Positions 23,501-38,500 of a stretch of DNA of 64,000 nucleotides are shown here, in pieces. The notes under the pieces are model-generated. The model had not been told where the DNA came from, did no database searches, and saw only the letters and a list, made by a program, of their open reading frames with translations. The translations under genes were made by a program, and so were the position numbers. Position 1 is the first letter of the stretch. Every line of letters starts with the position of its first letter. This DNA is from Nemertoderma westbladi (Eukaryota > Xenacoelomorpha > Nemertodermatida > Nemertodermatidae), in NCBI GenBank assembly GCA_032718475.1, contig JAUCBJ010008614.1, positions 48,105 to 112,104 of the forward strand, written 5' to 3'.

Positions 23501-26500
23501 TACAATCCCCATTCTTCCTTACAGTATGTTCTCTAACCATACAATCCCCATTCTTTCTTACAGTATGTTCTCTAACCATACAATCCCCATTCTTTTCCTT
23601 ACAGTATGTGCTCTAACCATACAATCCCCATTCTTCCTTACAGTATGTTCTCTAACCATACAATCCCCATTCTTCCTTACAGTATGTTCTCTAACCATAC
23701 AATCCCCATTCTTCCTTACAGTATGTTCTCTAACCAAACAATCCCCATTCTTCCTTACAGTATGTTCTCTAACCATACAATCCCCATTCTTCCTTACAGT
23801 ATGTTCTCTAACCATACAATCCCCATTCTTCCTTACAGTATGTTCTCTAACCATACAATCCCCATTCTTCCTTACAGTATGTTCTCTAACCATACAATCC
23901 TCATTCTTCCTTACAGTATGTTATCTAACCATACAATCCCCATTCTTTTCCTTACAGTATGTTCTCTAACCATACAATCCACATTCTTTCCTTACAGTAT
24001 GTTCTCTAACCATACAATCCACATTCTTTCCTTACAGTATGTTCTCTAACCATACAATCCCCATTCTTCCTTACAGTATGTTCTCTAACCATACAATCCC
24101 CCTTTCTTACAGTATGTTCTCTAACCATACAATCCCCATTCTTTTCCTTACAGTATGTGCTCTAACCATACAATCCCCATTCTTCCTTACAGTATGTTCT
24201 CTAACCATACAATCCCCCTTTCTTACAGTATGTTCTCTAACCATACAATCCCCCTTCCTTACAGTATGTTCTCTAACCATACAATACCCATTCTTCCTTA
24301 CAGTATGTTCTCTAACCAAACAATCCTCATTCTTCCTTACAGTATGTGCTCTAACCATACTATCCCCATTCTTCCTTACAGTATGTGCTCTAACCATACT
24401 ATCCCCATTCTTCCTTAAAGTATGTTATCTAACCATACAATCCCCATTCTTTCCTTACAGTATGTTATCTAACCATACAATCCACATTCTTTCCTTACAG
24501 TATGTTCTCTAACCATACAATCCCCATTCTTTTCCTTACAGTATGTGCTCTAACCATACTATCCCCATTCTTCCTTACAGTATGTTCTCTAACCATACAA
24601 TACCCATTCTTCCTTACAGTATGTTCTCTAACCATACAATCCCCATTCTTTTCCTTACAGTATGTTCTCTAACCATACAATCCCCATTCTTCCTTACAGT
24701 ATGTTCTCTAACCATACAATCCCCATTCTTTTCCTTACAGTATGTTCTCTAACCATACAATACCCATTCTTCCTTACAGTATGTTCTCTAACCATACAAT
24801 CCCCATTCTTTTCCTTACAGTATGTTCTCTAACCATACAATCCCCATTCTTTTCCTTACAGTATGTTCTCTAACCATACAATCCCCATTCTTCCTTACAG
24901 TATGTTCTCTAACCATACAATCCCCATTCTTCCTTACAGTATGTTCTCTAACCATACAATCCCCATTCTTCCTTACAGTATGTTCTCTAACCATACAATC
25001 CCCATTCTTTCCTTACAGTATGTTCTCTAACCATACAATCCCCATTCTTCCTTACAGTATGTTCTCTAACCATACAATCCCCATTCTTTCCTTACAGTAT
25101 GTTCTCTAACCATACAATCCCCATTCTTTTCCTTACAGTATGTTCTCTAACCATACAATCCACATTCTTTCCTTACAGTATGTTCTCTAACCATACAATA
25201 CCCATTCTTCCTTACAGTATGTTCTCTAACCATACAATCCCCATTCTTTCCTTACAGTATGTTCTCTAACCATACAATCCCCATTCTTTCCTTACAGTAT
25301 GTTCTCTAACCATACAATACCCATTCTTCCTTACAGTATGTTCTCTAACCATACAATCCACATTCTTTCCTTACAGTATGTTCTCTAACCATACAATCCC
25401 CATTCTTCCTTACAGTATGTTCTCTAACCATACAATCCCCATTCTTTCCTTACAGTATGTTCTCTAACCATACAATCCCCATTCTTTTCCTTACAGTATG
25501 TTCTCTAACCATACAATCCACATTCTTTCCTTACAGTATGTTCTCTAACCATACAATCCCCATTCTTTTCCTTACAGTATGTTCTCTAACCATACAATCC
25601 ACATTCTTCCTTACAGTATGTTCTCTAACCATACAATCCCCATTCTTTCCTTACAGTATGTTCTCTAACCACACAATCCCCATTCTTTTCCTTACAGTAT
25701 GTGCTCTAACCATACAATCCCCATTCTTTTCCTTACAGTATGTGCTCTAACCATACAATCCCCATTCTTCCTTACAGTATGTTCTCTAACCATACAATCC
25801 CCATTCTTCCTTACAGTATGTTCTCTAACCACACAATCCCCATTCTTCCTTACAGTATGTTCTCTAACCATACAATCCACATTCTTCCTTACAGTATGTT
25901 CTCTAACCAAACAATCCCCATTCTTCCTTACAGTATGTTCTCTAACCATACAATCCTCATTCTTCCTTACAGTATGTTCTCTAACCATACAATCCCCATT
26001 CTTCCTTACAGTATGTTCTCTAACCATACAATCCTCATTCTTCCTTACAGTATGTTCTCTAACCATACAATCCCCATTCTTTCCTTACAGTATGTTCTCT
26101 AACCATACAATCCCCATTCTTTCCTTACAGTATGTTCTCTAACCATACAATCCCCATTCTTTTCCTTACAGTATGTTCTCTAACCATACAATCCACATTC
26201 TTTCCTTACAGTATGTTCTCTAACCATACAATCCCCATTCTTTTCCTTACAGTATGTTCTCTAACCATACAATCCACATTCTTCCTTACAGTATGTTCTC
26301 TAACCATACAATCCCCATTCTTTCCTTACAGTATGTTCTCTAACCACACAATCCCCATTCTTTTCCTTACAGTATGTGCTCTAACCATACAATCCCCATT
26401 CTTTTCCTTACAGTATGTGCTCTAACCATACAATCCCCATTCTTCCTTACAGTATGTTCTCTAACCATACAATCCCCATTCTTCCTTACAGTATGTTCTC

Positions 26501-29500
26501 TAACCACACAATCCCCATTCTTTTCCTTACAGTATGTGCTCTAACCATACAATCCCCATTCTTTCCTTACAGTATGTTCTCTAACCATACAATCCCCATT
26601 CTTTTCCTTACAGTATGTTCTCTAACCATACAATCCTCATTCTTCCTTACAGTATGTTCTCTAACCATACAATCCCCATTCTTTCCTTACAGTATGTTCT
26701 CTAACCATACAATCCCCATTCTTTTCCTTACAGTATGTTCTCTAACCATACAATCCCCATTCTTTCCTTACAGTATGTTCTCTAACCATACAATCCTCAT
26801 TCTTCCTTACAGTATGTTCTCTAACCATACAATCCCCATTCTTTCCTTACAGTATGTTCTCTAACCATACAATCCCCATTCTTTTCCTTACAGTATGTTC
26901 TCTAACCATACAATCCACATTCTTTCCTTACAGTATGTTCTCTAACCATACAATCCCCATTCTTTTCCTTACAGTATGTTCTCTAACCATACAATCCACA
27001 TTCTTCCTTACAGTATGTTCTCTAACCATACAATCCCCATTCTTTCCTTACAGTATGTTCTCTAACCACACAATCCCCATTCTTTTCCTTACAGTATGTG
27101 CTCTAACCATACAATCCCCATTCTTTTCCTTACAGTATGTGCTCTAACCATACAATCCCCATTCTTCCTTACAGTATGTTCTCTAACCATACAATCCCCA
27201 TTCTTCCTTACAGTATGTTCTCTAACCACACAATCCCCATTCTTTTCCTTACAGTATGTGCTCTAACCATACAATCCCCATTCTTTCCTTACAGTATGTT
27301 CTCTAACCATACAATCCCCATTCTTTTCCTTACAGTATGTTCTCTAACCATACAATCCTCATTCTTCCTTACAGTATGTTCTCTAACCATACAATCCCCA
27401 TTCTTTCCTTACAGTATGTTCTCTAACCATACAATCCCCATTCTTTTCCTTACAGTATGTTCTCTAACCATACAATCCACATTCTTCCTTACAGTATGTT
27501 CTCTAACCATACAATCCCCATTCTTTCCTTACAGTATGTTCTCTAACCATACAATCCCCATTCTTTCCTTACAGTATGTTCTCTAACCATACAATCCCCA
27601 TTCTTTTCCTTACAGTATGTTCTCTAACCATACAATCCACATTCTTCCTTACAGTATGTTCTCTAACCATACAATCCCCATTCTTTTCCTTACAGTATGT
27701 TCTCTAACCATACAATCCCCATTCTTTCCTTACAGTATGTTCTCTAACCATACAATCCCCATTCTTTTCCTTACAGTATGTTCTCTAACCATACAATCCA
27801 CATTCTTCCTTACAGTATGTTCTCTAACCATACAATCCCCATTCTTTCCTTACAGTATGTTCTCTAACCATACAATCCCCATTCTTTTCCTTACAGTATG
27901 TTCTCTAACCATACAATCCACATTCTTCCTTACAGTATGTTCTCTAACCATACAATCCCCATTCTTTCCTTACAGTATGTTCTCTAACCATACAATCCCC
28001 ATTCTTTTCCTTACAGTATGTTCTCTAACCATACAATCCACATTCTTCCTTACAGTATGTTCTCTAACCATACAATCCCCATTCTTTCCTTACAGTATGT
28101 TCTCTAACCATACAATCCCCATTCTTTTCCTTACAGTATGTTCTCTAACCATACAATCCACATTCTTCCTTACAGTATGTTCTCTAACCACACAATCCCC
28201 ATTCTTTTCCTTACAGTATGTGCTCTAACCATACAATCCCCATTATTTCCTTACAGTATGTTATCTAACCATACAATCCACATTCTTTCCTTACAGTATG
28301 TTCTCTAACCACACAATCCCCATTCTTTTCCTTACAGTATGTGCTCTAACCATACAATCCCCATTATTTCCTTACAGTATGTTATCTAACCATACAATCC
28401 ACATTCTTTCCTTACAGTATGTTCTCTAACCACACAATCCCCATTCTTTTCCTTACAGTATGTGCTCTAACCATACAATCCCCATTATTTCCTTACAGTA
28501 TGTTATCTAACCATACAATCCACATTCTTTCCTTCAGTATGTTCTCTAACCAAACAATCCCCATTCTTTCCTTACAGTATGTTCTCTAACCATACAATCC
28601 CCATTCTTTTCCTTACAGTATGTTCTCTAACCATACAATCCACATTCTTCCTTACAGTATGTTCTCTAACCACACAATCCCCATTCTTTTCCTTACAGTA
28701 TGTGCTCTAACCATACAATCCCCATTATTTCCTTACAGTATGGTATCTAACCATACAATCCACATTCTTTCCTTACAGTATGTTCTCTAACCACACAATC
28801 CCCATTCTTTTCCTTACAGTATGTGCTCTAACCATACAATCCCCATTATTTCCTTACAGTATGTTATCTAACCATACAATCCACATTCTTTCCTTACAGT
28901 ATGTTCTCTAACCACACAATCCCCATTCTTTTCCTTACAGTATGTGCTCTAACCATACAATCCCCATTCTTCCTTACAGTATGTTCTCTAACCATACAAT
29001 CCCCATTCTTCCTTACAGTATGTTCTCTAACCATACAATCCCCATTCTTCCTTACAGTATGTTCTCTAACCATACAATCCCCCTTTCTTACAGTATGTTC
29101 TCTAACCACACAATCCCCATTCTTCCTTACAGTATGTTCTCTAACCATACAATCCCCCTTTCTTACAGTATGTTCTCTAACCGTACAATCCCCATTCTTT
29201 TCCTTACAGTATGTGCTCTAACCATACAATCCCCATTCTTCCTTACAGTATGTTCTCTAACCATACAATCCCCCTTTCTTACAGTATGTTCTCTAACCAC
29301 ACAATCCCCATTCTTCCTTACAGTATGTTCTCTAACCATACAATCCCCCTTTCTTACAGTATGTTCTCTAACCGTACAATCCCCATTCTTTTCCTTACAG
29401 TATGTGCTCTAACCATACAATCCCCATTCTTCCTTACAGTATGTTCTCTAACCATACAATCCCCCTTTCTTACAGTATGTTCTCTAACCGTACAATCCCC

Positions 29501-32500
29501 ATTCTTTTCCTTACAGTATGTGCTCTAACCATACAATACCCATTCTTCCTTACAGTATGTTCTCTAACCACACAATCCCCATTCTTCCTTACAGTATGTT
29601 CTCTAACCATACAATCCCCCTTTCTTACAGTATGTTCTCTAACCACACAATCCCCATTCTTCCTTACAGTATGTTCTCTAACCATACAATCCCCCTTTCT
29701 TACAGTATGTTCTCTAACCGTACAATCCCCATTCTTTTCCTTACAGTATGTGCTCTAACCATACAATCCCCATTCTTCCTTACAGTATGTTCTCTAACCA
29801 TACAATCCCCCTTTCTTACAGTACGTTCTCTAACCGTACAATCCCCATTCTTTTCCTTACAGTATGTGCTCTAACCATACAATCCCCATTCTTTTCCTTA
29901 CAGTATGTGCTCTAACCATACAATCCCCATTCTTCCTTACAGTATGTTCTCTAACCATACAATCCCCCTTTCTTACAGTATGTTCTCTAACCATACAATC
30001 CCCATTCTTTTCCTTACAGTATGTGCTCTAACCATACAATCCCCATTCTTTTCCTTACAGTATGTGCTCTAACCATACAATCCCCATTCTTTTCCTTACA
30101 GTATGTGCTCTAACCATACAATCCCCATTCTTCCTTACAGTATGTTCTCTAACCACACAATCCCCATTATTTCCTTACAGTATGTTCTCTAACCATACAA
30201 TCCACATTCTTTCCTTACAGTATGTTCTCTATAACCACACAATCCCCATTCTTCCTTACAGTATGTTCTCTAACCACACAATCCCCATTCTTCCTTACAG
30301 TATGTTCTCTAACCATACAATCCCCCTTTCTTACAGTATGTTCTCTAACCACACAATCCCCATTCTTCCTTACAGTATGTTCTCTAACCATACAATCCCC
30401 CTTTCTTACAGTATGTTCTCTAACCGTACAATCCCCATTCTTTTCCTTACAGTATGTGCTCTAACCATACAATCCCCATTCTTCCTTACAGTATGTTCTC
30501 TAACCATACAATCCCCCTTTCTTACAGTACGTTCTCTAACCGTACAATCCCCATTCTTTTCCTTACAGTATGTGCTCTAACCATACAATCCCCATTCTTT
30601 TCCTTACAGTATGTGCTCTAACCATACAATCCCCATTCTTCCTTACAGTATGTTCTCTAACCATACAATCCCCCTTTCTTACAGTATGTTCTCTAACCAT
30701 ACAATCCCCATTCTTTTCCTTACAGTATGTGCTCTAACCATACAATCCCCATTCTTTTCCTTACAGTATGTGCTCTAACCATACAATCCCCATTCTTTTC
30801 CTTACAGTATGTGCTCTAACCATACAATCCCCATTCTTCCTTACAGTATGTTCTCTAACCATACAATCCCCATTCTTCCTTACAGTATGTTCTCTAACCA
30901 TACAATCCCCCTTTCTTACAGTATGTTCTCTAACCGTACAATCCCCATTCTTTTCCTTACAGTATGTGCTCTAACCATACAATCCCCATTCTTCCTTACA
31001 GTATGTTCTCTAACCATACAATCCCCCTTTCTTACAGTACGTTCTCTAACCGTACAATCCCCATTCTTTTCCTTACAGTATGTGCTCTAACCATACAATC
31101 CCCATTCTTTTCCTTACAGTATGTGCTCTAACCATACAATCCCCATTCTTCCTTACAGTATGTTCTCTAACCATACAATCCCCCTTTCTTACAGTATGTT
31201 CTCTAACCATACAATCCCCGTTCTTTTCCTTACAGTATGTGCTCTAACCATACAATCCCCCTTTCTTACAGTATGTTCTCTAACCATACAATCCCCATTC
31301 TTTTCCTTACAGTATGTGCTCTAACCATACAATCCCCATTCTTTTCCTTACAGTATGTGCTCTAACCATACAATCCCCCTTTCTTACAGTATGTTCTCTA
31401 ACCATACAATCCCCGTTCTTTTCCTTACAGTATGTGCTCTAACCATACAATCCCCCTTTCTTACAGTATGTTCTCTAACCATACAATCCCCATTATTTCC
31501 TTACAGTATGTTCTCTAACCATACAATCCACATTCTTCCTTGCAGTATGTTATCTAACCATACAATCCCCATTCTTCCTTACAGTATGTTCTCTAACCAT
31601 ACAATCCCCATTCTTCCTTACAGTATGTTCTCTAACCATACAATCCCCCTTTCTTACAGTATGTTCTCTAACCATACAATCCCCATTCTTTTCCTTACAG
31701 TATGTGCTCTAACCATACAATCCCCATTCTTTTCCTTACAGTATGTGCTCTAACCATACAATCCCCATTCTTCCTTACAGTATGTTCTCTAACCATACAA
31801 TCCCCCTTTCTTACAGTATGTTCTCTAACCATACAATCCCCATTCTTTTCCTTACAGTATGTGCTCTAACCATACAATCCCCATTCTTCCTTACAGTATG
31901 TTTTCTAACCATACAATCCCCCTTTCTTACAGTATGTTCTCTAACCATACAATCCCCATTCTTTTCCTTACAGTATGTGCTCTAACCATACAATCCCCAT
32001 TCTTCCTTACAGTATGTTCTCTAACCATACAATCCCCCTTTCTTACAGTATGTTCTCTAACCATACAATCCCCATTCTTTTCCTTACAGTATGTGCTCTA
32101 ACCATACAATCCACATTCTTCCTTGCAGTATGTTATCTAACCATACAATCCTCATTCTTCCTTACAGTATGTTCTCTAACCATACAATCCCCATTCTTTC
32201 CTTACAGTATGTTCTCTAACCATACAATCCCCATTCTTCCTTACAGTATGTTCTCTAACCATACAATCCCCATTCTTTCCTTACAGTATGTGCTCTAACC
32301 ATACAATCCCCATTATTTTCCTTACAGTATGTGCTCTAACCATACAATCCCCATTCTTCCTTACAGTATGTTCTCTAACCATACAATCCCCCTTTCTTAC
32401 AGTATGTTCTCTAACCATACAATCCCCATTCTTTTCCTTACAGTATGTGCTCTAACCATACAATCCCCATTCTTTTCCTTACAGTATGTGCTCTAACCAT

Positions 32501-35500
32501 ACAATCCCCATTCTTCCTTACAGTATGTTCTCTAACCATACAATCCCCCTTTCTTACAGTATATTCTCTAACCATACAATCCCCATTCTTTTCCTTACAG
32601 TATGTGCTCTAACCATACAATCCCCATTCTTCCTTACAGTATGTTCTCTAACCATACAATCCCCCTTTCTTACAGTATGTTCTCTAACCATACAATCCCC
32701 CTTTCTTACAGTATGTTCTCTAACCATACAATCCCCATTCTTTTCCTTACAGTATGTGCTCTAACCATACAATCCCCATTCTTCCTTACAGTATGTTCTC
32801 TAACCATACAATCCCCCTTTCTTACAGTATGTTCTCTAACCATACAATCCCCATTCTTTTCCTTACAGTATGTGCTCTAACCATACAATCCCCATTCTTC
32901 CTTACAGTATGTTCTCTAACCATACAATCCCCCTTTCTTACAGTATGTTCTCTAACCATACAATCCCCATTCTTTTCCTTACAGTATGTTCTCTAACCAT
33001 ACAATCCCCATTCTTCCTTACAGTATGTTCTCTAACCATACAATCCCCATTCTTTCCTTACAGTATGTGCTCTAACCATACAATCCCCATTCTTTTCCTT
33101 ACAGTATGTGCTCTAACCATACAATCCCCATTCTTCCTTACAGTATGTTCTCTAACCATACAATCCCCCTTTCTTACAGTATGTTCTCTAACCATACAAT
33201 CCCCATTCTTTTCCTTACAGTATGTGCTCTAACCATACAATCCCCATTCATCCTTACAGTATGTTCTCTAACCATACAATCCCCCTTTCTTACAGTATGT
33301 TCTCTAACCATACAATCCCCATTATTTTCCTTACAGTATGTGCTCTAACCATACAATCCCCATTCTTCCTTACAGTATGTTCTCTAACCATACAATCCCC
33401 ATTCTTCCTTACAGTATGTTCTCTAACCATACAATCCCCATTCCTTTCCTTACAGTATGTGCTCTAACCATACAATCCCCATTCTTTTCCTTACAGTATG
33501 TGCTCTAACCATACAATCCCCCTTTCTTACAGTATGTTCTCTAACCATACAATCCTCATTCTTCCTTAAAGTATGTTCTCTAACCATACAATCCCCATTA
33601 TTTCCCTTACAGTATGTGCTCTAACCATACAATCCACATTCTTCCTTGCAGTATGTTATCTAACCATACAATCCTCATTCTTCCTTACAGTATGTTCTCT
33701 AACCATACAATCCCCATTCTTTCTTTACAGTATGTTCTCTAACCATACAATCCCCATTCTTCCTTACAGTATGTTCTCTAACCATACAATCCCCATTCTT
33801 TCCTTACAGTATGTGCTCTAACCATACAATCCCCATTCTTTTCCTTACAGTATGTGCTCTAACCATACAATCCCCATTCTTCCTTACAGTATGTTCTCTA
33901 ACCATACAATCCCCCTTTCTTACAGTATGTTCTCTAACCATACAATCCCCATTCTTTTCCTTACAGTATGTGCTCTAACCATACAATCCACATTCTTCCT
34001 TGCAGTATGTTATCTAACCATACAATCCTCATTCTTCCTTACAGTATGTTCTCTAACCATACAATCCCCATTATTTCCTTACAGTATGTTCTCTAACCAT
34101 ACAATCCCCATTATTCCTTACAGTATGTTCTCTAACCATATAATCCCCATTCTTTCCTTACAGTATGTGCTCTAACCATACAATCCCCATTCTTTTCCTT
34201 ACAGTATGTGCTCTAACCATACAATCCCCATTCTTCCTTACAGTATGTTCTCTAACCATACAATCCCCCTTTCTTACAGTATGTTCTCTAACCATACAAT
34301 CCCCATTCTTTTCCTTACAGTATGTGCTCTAACCATACAATCCCCATTCTTCCTTACAGTATGTTCTCTAACCATACAATCCCCCTTTCTTACAGTATGT
34401 TCTCTAACCATACAATCCCCATTCTTTTCCTTACAGTATGTGCTCTAACCATACAATCCCCATTCTTCCTTACAGTATGTTCTCTAACCATACAATCCCC
34501 CTTTCTTACAGTATGTTCTCTAACCATACAATCCCCATTCTTTTCCTTACAGTATGTGCTCTAACCATACAATCCCCATTCTTCCTTACAGTATGTTCTC
34601 TAACCATACAATCCCCATTCTTCCTTACAGTATGTTCTCTAACCATACAATCCCCATTCCTTTCCTTACAGTATGTGCTCTAACCATACAATCCCCATTC
34701 TTTTCCTTACAGTATGTGCTCTAACCATACAATCCCCCTTTCTTACAGTATGTTCTCTAACCATACAATCCCCATTCTTTTCCTTACAGTATGTGCTCTA
34801 ACCATACAATCCCCATTCTTTTCCTTACAGTATGTGCTCTAACCATACTATCCCCATTCTTCCTTACAGTATGTTCTCTAACCATACAATCCCCATTCTT
34901 CCTTACAGTATGTTCTCTAACCATACAATCCCCATTCTTTCCTTACAGTATGTTCTCTAACCATACAATCCCCATTCTTCCTTACAGTATGTTCTCTAAC
35001 CATACAATCCCCATTCTTTCCTTACAGTATGTTCTCTATAACCACACAATCCCTATTCTTTTCCTTACAGTATGTGCTCTAACCATACAATCCCCATTCT
35101 TTTCCTTACAGTATGTGCTCTAACCATACAATCCCCATTCTTCCTTACAGTATCTCTAACCATACAATCCCCATTATTTTCCTTACAGTATGTTCTCTAA
35201 CCATAAAATACCCATTCTTCCTTCAGTATGTTCTTTAACCATACAATCCTCATTCTTCCTTAAAGTATGTTCTCTAACCATACAATCCCCATTCTTCCTT
35301 ACAGTATGTTATCTAACCATACAACCTCATTATTTTCCTTACAGTATGTTCTCTAACCATAAAATACCCATTCTTCCTTACAATATGTTTTCTAACCATA
35401 CAATCCACATTCTTCCTTACAGTATGTTCTCTAACCAAACAATCCCCATTCTTCCTTACAGTATGTTCTCTAACCAAACAATCCCCATTCTTCCTTACAG

Positions 35501-38500
35501 TATGTTCTCTAACCAAACAATCCCCATTCTTCCTTACAGTATGTTCTCTAACCAAACAATCTTCATTCTTCCTTCAGTATGTTCTCTAACCATACAATCC
35601 CCATACTTCCTTACAGTATGTTCTCTAACCATACAATCCACATTCTTGCTTACAGTATGTTCTCTAACCATAAAATACCCATTCTTCCTTCAGTATGTTC
35701 TTTAACCATACAATCCTCATTCTTCCTTAAAGTATGTTCTCTAACCATACAATCCCCATTCTTCCTTACAGTATGTTATCTAACCATACAATCTCCATTC
35801 TTCCTTAAAGTATGTTCTCTAACCATACAATCCCCATTCTTCCTTACAGTATGTTATCTAACCATACAACCTCATTATTTTCCTTACAGTATGTTCTCTA
35901 ACCATAAAATACCCATTCTTCCTTACAGTATGTTCTCTAACCATACAATCCACATTCTTCCTTACAGTATGTTCTCTAACCAAACAATCCCCATTCTTCC
36001 TTACAGTATGTTCTCAAACCATACAATCCACATTCTTCCTTACAGTATGTTCTCTAACCATACAATCCCCATTCTTCCTTACAGTATGTTCTCTAACCGT
36101 AAAATACCCATTCTTCCTTACAGTATGTTCTCTAACCATACAATCCCCATTCTTCCTTGCAGTATGTTATCTAACCATACAATCCTCATTCTTCCTTACA
36201 GTATGTTCTCTAACCATACAATCCCCATTCTTCCTTACAGTATGTTCTCTAACCATACAATCCCCATTCTTTCCTTACAGTATGTTCTCTAACCATACAA
36301 TCCCCATTCTTCCTTACAGTATGTGCTCTAACCATACAATCCCCATTCTTCCTTACAGTATGTTCTCTAACCATACAATCCCCATTCTTCCTTACAGTAT
36401 GTTCTCTAACCAAACAATCCCCATTCTTCCTTACAGTATGTTCTCTAACCAAACAATCCCCATTCTTCATTCTTCCTTCAGTATGTTCTCTAACCAAACA
36501 ATCCCCATTCTTCCTTACAGTATGTTCTCTAACCAAACAATCCCCATTCTTCATTCTTCCTTCAGTATGTTCTCTAACCATACAATCCACATTCTTCCTT
36601 ACAGTATGTTCTCTAACCATACAATCCCCCTTTCTTACAGTATGTTCTCTAACCACACAATCCCCATTCTTCCTTACAGTATGTTCTCTAACCATACAAT
36701 CCACATTCTTCCTTACAGTATGTTCTCTAACCATACAATCCACATTCTTCCTTACAGTATGTTCTCTAACCATACAATCCTCATTCTTCCTTACAGTATG
36801 TTCTCTAACCATACAATCCCCATTCTTCCTTACAGTATGTTCTCTAACCATACAATCCTCATTCTTCCTTAAAGTATGTGCTCTAACCATGGCGGTTATG
36901 TGGAATACCATTCTACTCTTCCACAAACACCGTATGATCGTTATGAGAAGAGCGTTCGCAATCACCGGCACAGTATTCTTACTCAGATGTGCAACTATGT
37001 TCATGACAAGTTTGTCTGTACCCGGGACACACCTACAATGTGCAGCAAAGGTCAGTCACCTGACTGGTATTTAAATCTTTAACTGTATTATTGGTAACTT
37101 ATTGGTATAGTTGCTTTTTAGAAAATGTTATATAGCAAAATCATATTATTCCTGCTTCCTGCAGTTCACACATGCCTGCCATGCACAATACAATTTTTTA
37201 GAATTTGTAGAAATAGAAGGTATTTTCCTTTTGAATGACATTGTAAGCCTATGACGTCATTATTAATTTATTAATTAAATTTTAACTTGGCACAAACAAA
37301 TTATTTGTCATCAACTAATTTGTTATTTGAAAAATAGTTTCCACACTAAAATATGTTAGAATACATCCATCTCTAATTTGTACTACTGGGACAATATGTC
37401 TGTCTCAATAGTCAATAATAGGTTGTCTATTATACAAATATGACAACATGATAATTATAGTCTAGAAGGGCTACACAACCGTTCCGAAATAATAATGGAA
37501 AAAACCATCAGTCTCCCCTATCTTGTCACTTGAACGGAACCGCTTCCGCTTTACATGACATTGCTTTCGCCGAGAGGATAAGCCAAAGTGCATAATAAAT
37601 ATGCTTTGGCAGCCCCAAGCGCAAGCATGGTGGACATTGACATCCCATGACTTTCTTGAGAAGCCTCCTAAAGGACATTGGCCTTAAGATCTAGCAAATG
37701 TCATGGGTGATAAGGAGTTGTGGCGGCGCAATTGTGTCAATCCCGCACAATTTCTTAATATTGAAATTAATGAAAACTAAAAATAAACTAATTTGATTAA
37801 TCACTATAGTTACAAATCTGAGTTTCTTGTTACAAATCTGAGACCTTTTTATACCCGAAAATTGTAGTTTTCGGTTACAAATTGGAGCACCTTGTTACGA
37901 ATCTTAGTTTATGGTTGGTTACATACAAATCTTAGTTTATGGTTGGTTACAAATCTTAGTTTATGGTTGGTTACAAATCTTAGTTTATGGTTGGTTACAA
38001 ATCTTAGTTTATGGTTGGTTACAAATCTTAGTTTATGGTTGGTTACAAATCTTAGTTTATGGTTGGTTACTAATCTTAGTTTATGGTTGGTTACAAATCT
38101 TAGTTTATGGTTGGTTACAAATCTTAGTCTATGGTTTGTTACAAATCTTAGTTTATGGTTGGTTACAAATCTTAGTTTATGGTTGGTTACAAATCTTAGT
38201 TTATGGTTGGTTACAAATCTTAGTCTATGGTTTGTTACAAATCTTAGTTTATGGTTGGTTACAAATCTTAGTCTATGGTTTGTTACAAATCTTAGTTTAT
38301 GATTGGTTACAAATCTTAGTTTATGGTTGGTTACGAATCTTAGTTTATGGTTGGTTACAAATCTTAGTTTATGGTTGGTTACAAATCTTAGTTTATGGTT
38401 GGTTACGAATCTTAGTTTATGGTTGGTTACAAATCTTAGTCTATGGTTTGTTACAAATCTTAGTCTATGGTTTGTTACAAATCTTAGTTTATGGTTGGTT

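Noticed and set aside
19917-36872. Many long open frames (up to 329 codons) on both strands in the satellite
   Set aside because: They follow from a 39-bp period without stops; no start context, conservation or non-repeat sequence supports a gene.
19917-36874. CRISPR array
   Set aside because: There are no unique spacers; the units are contiguous and the locus is an intron of an animal gene.
36876-37082. Frame [20 protein letters not shown] across exon 5
   Set aside because: It is an out-of-frame reading; the homologous SMSr sequence is in the frame starting [10 protein letters not shown].
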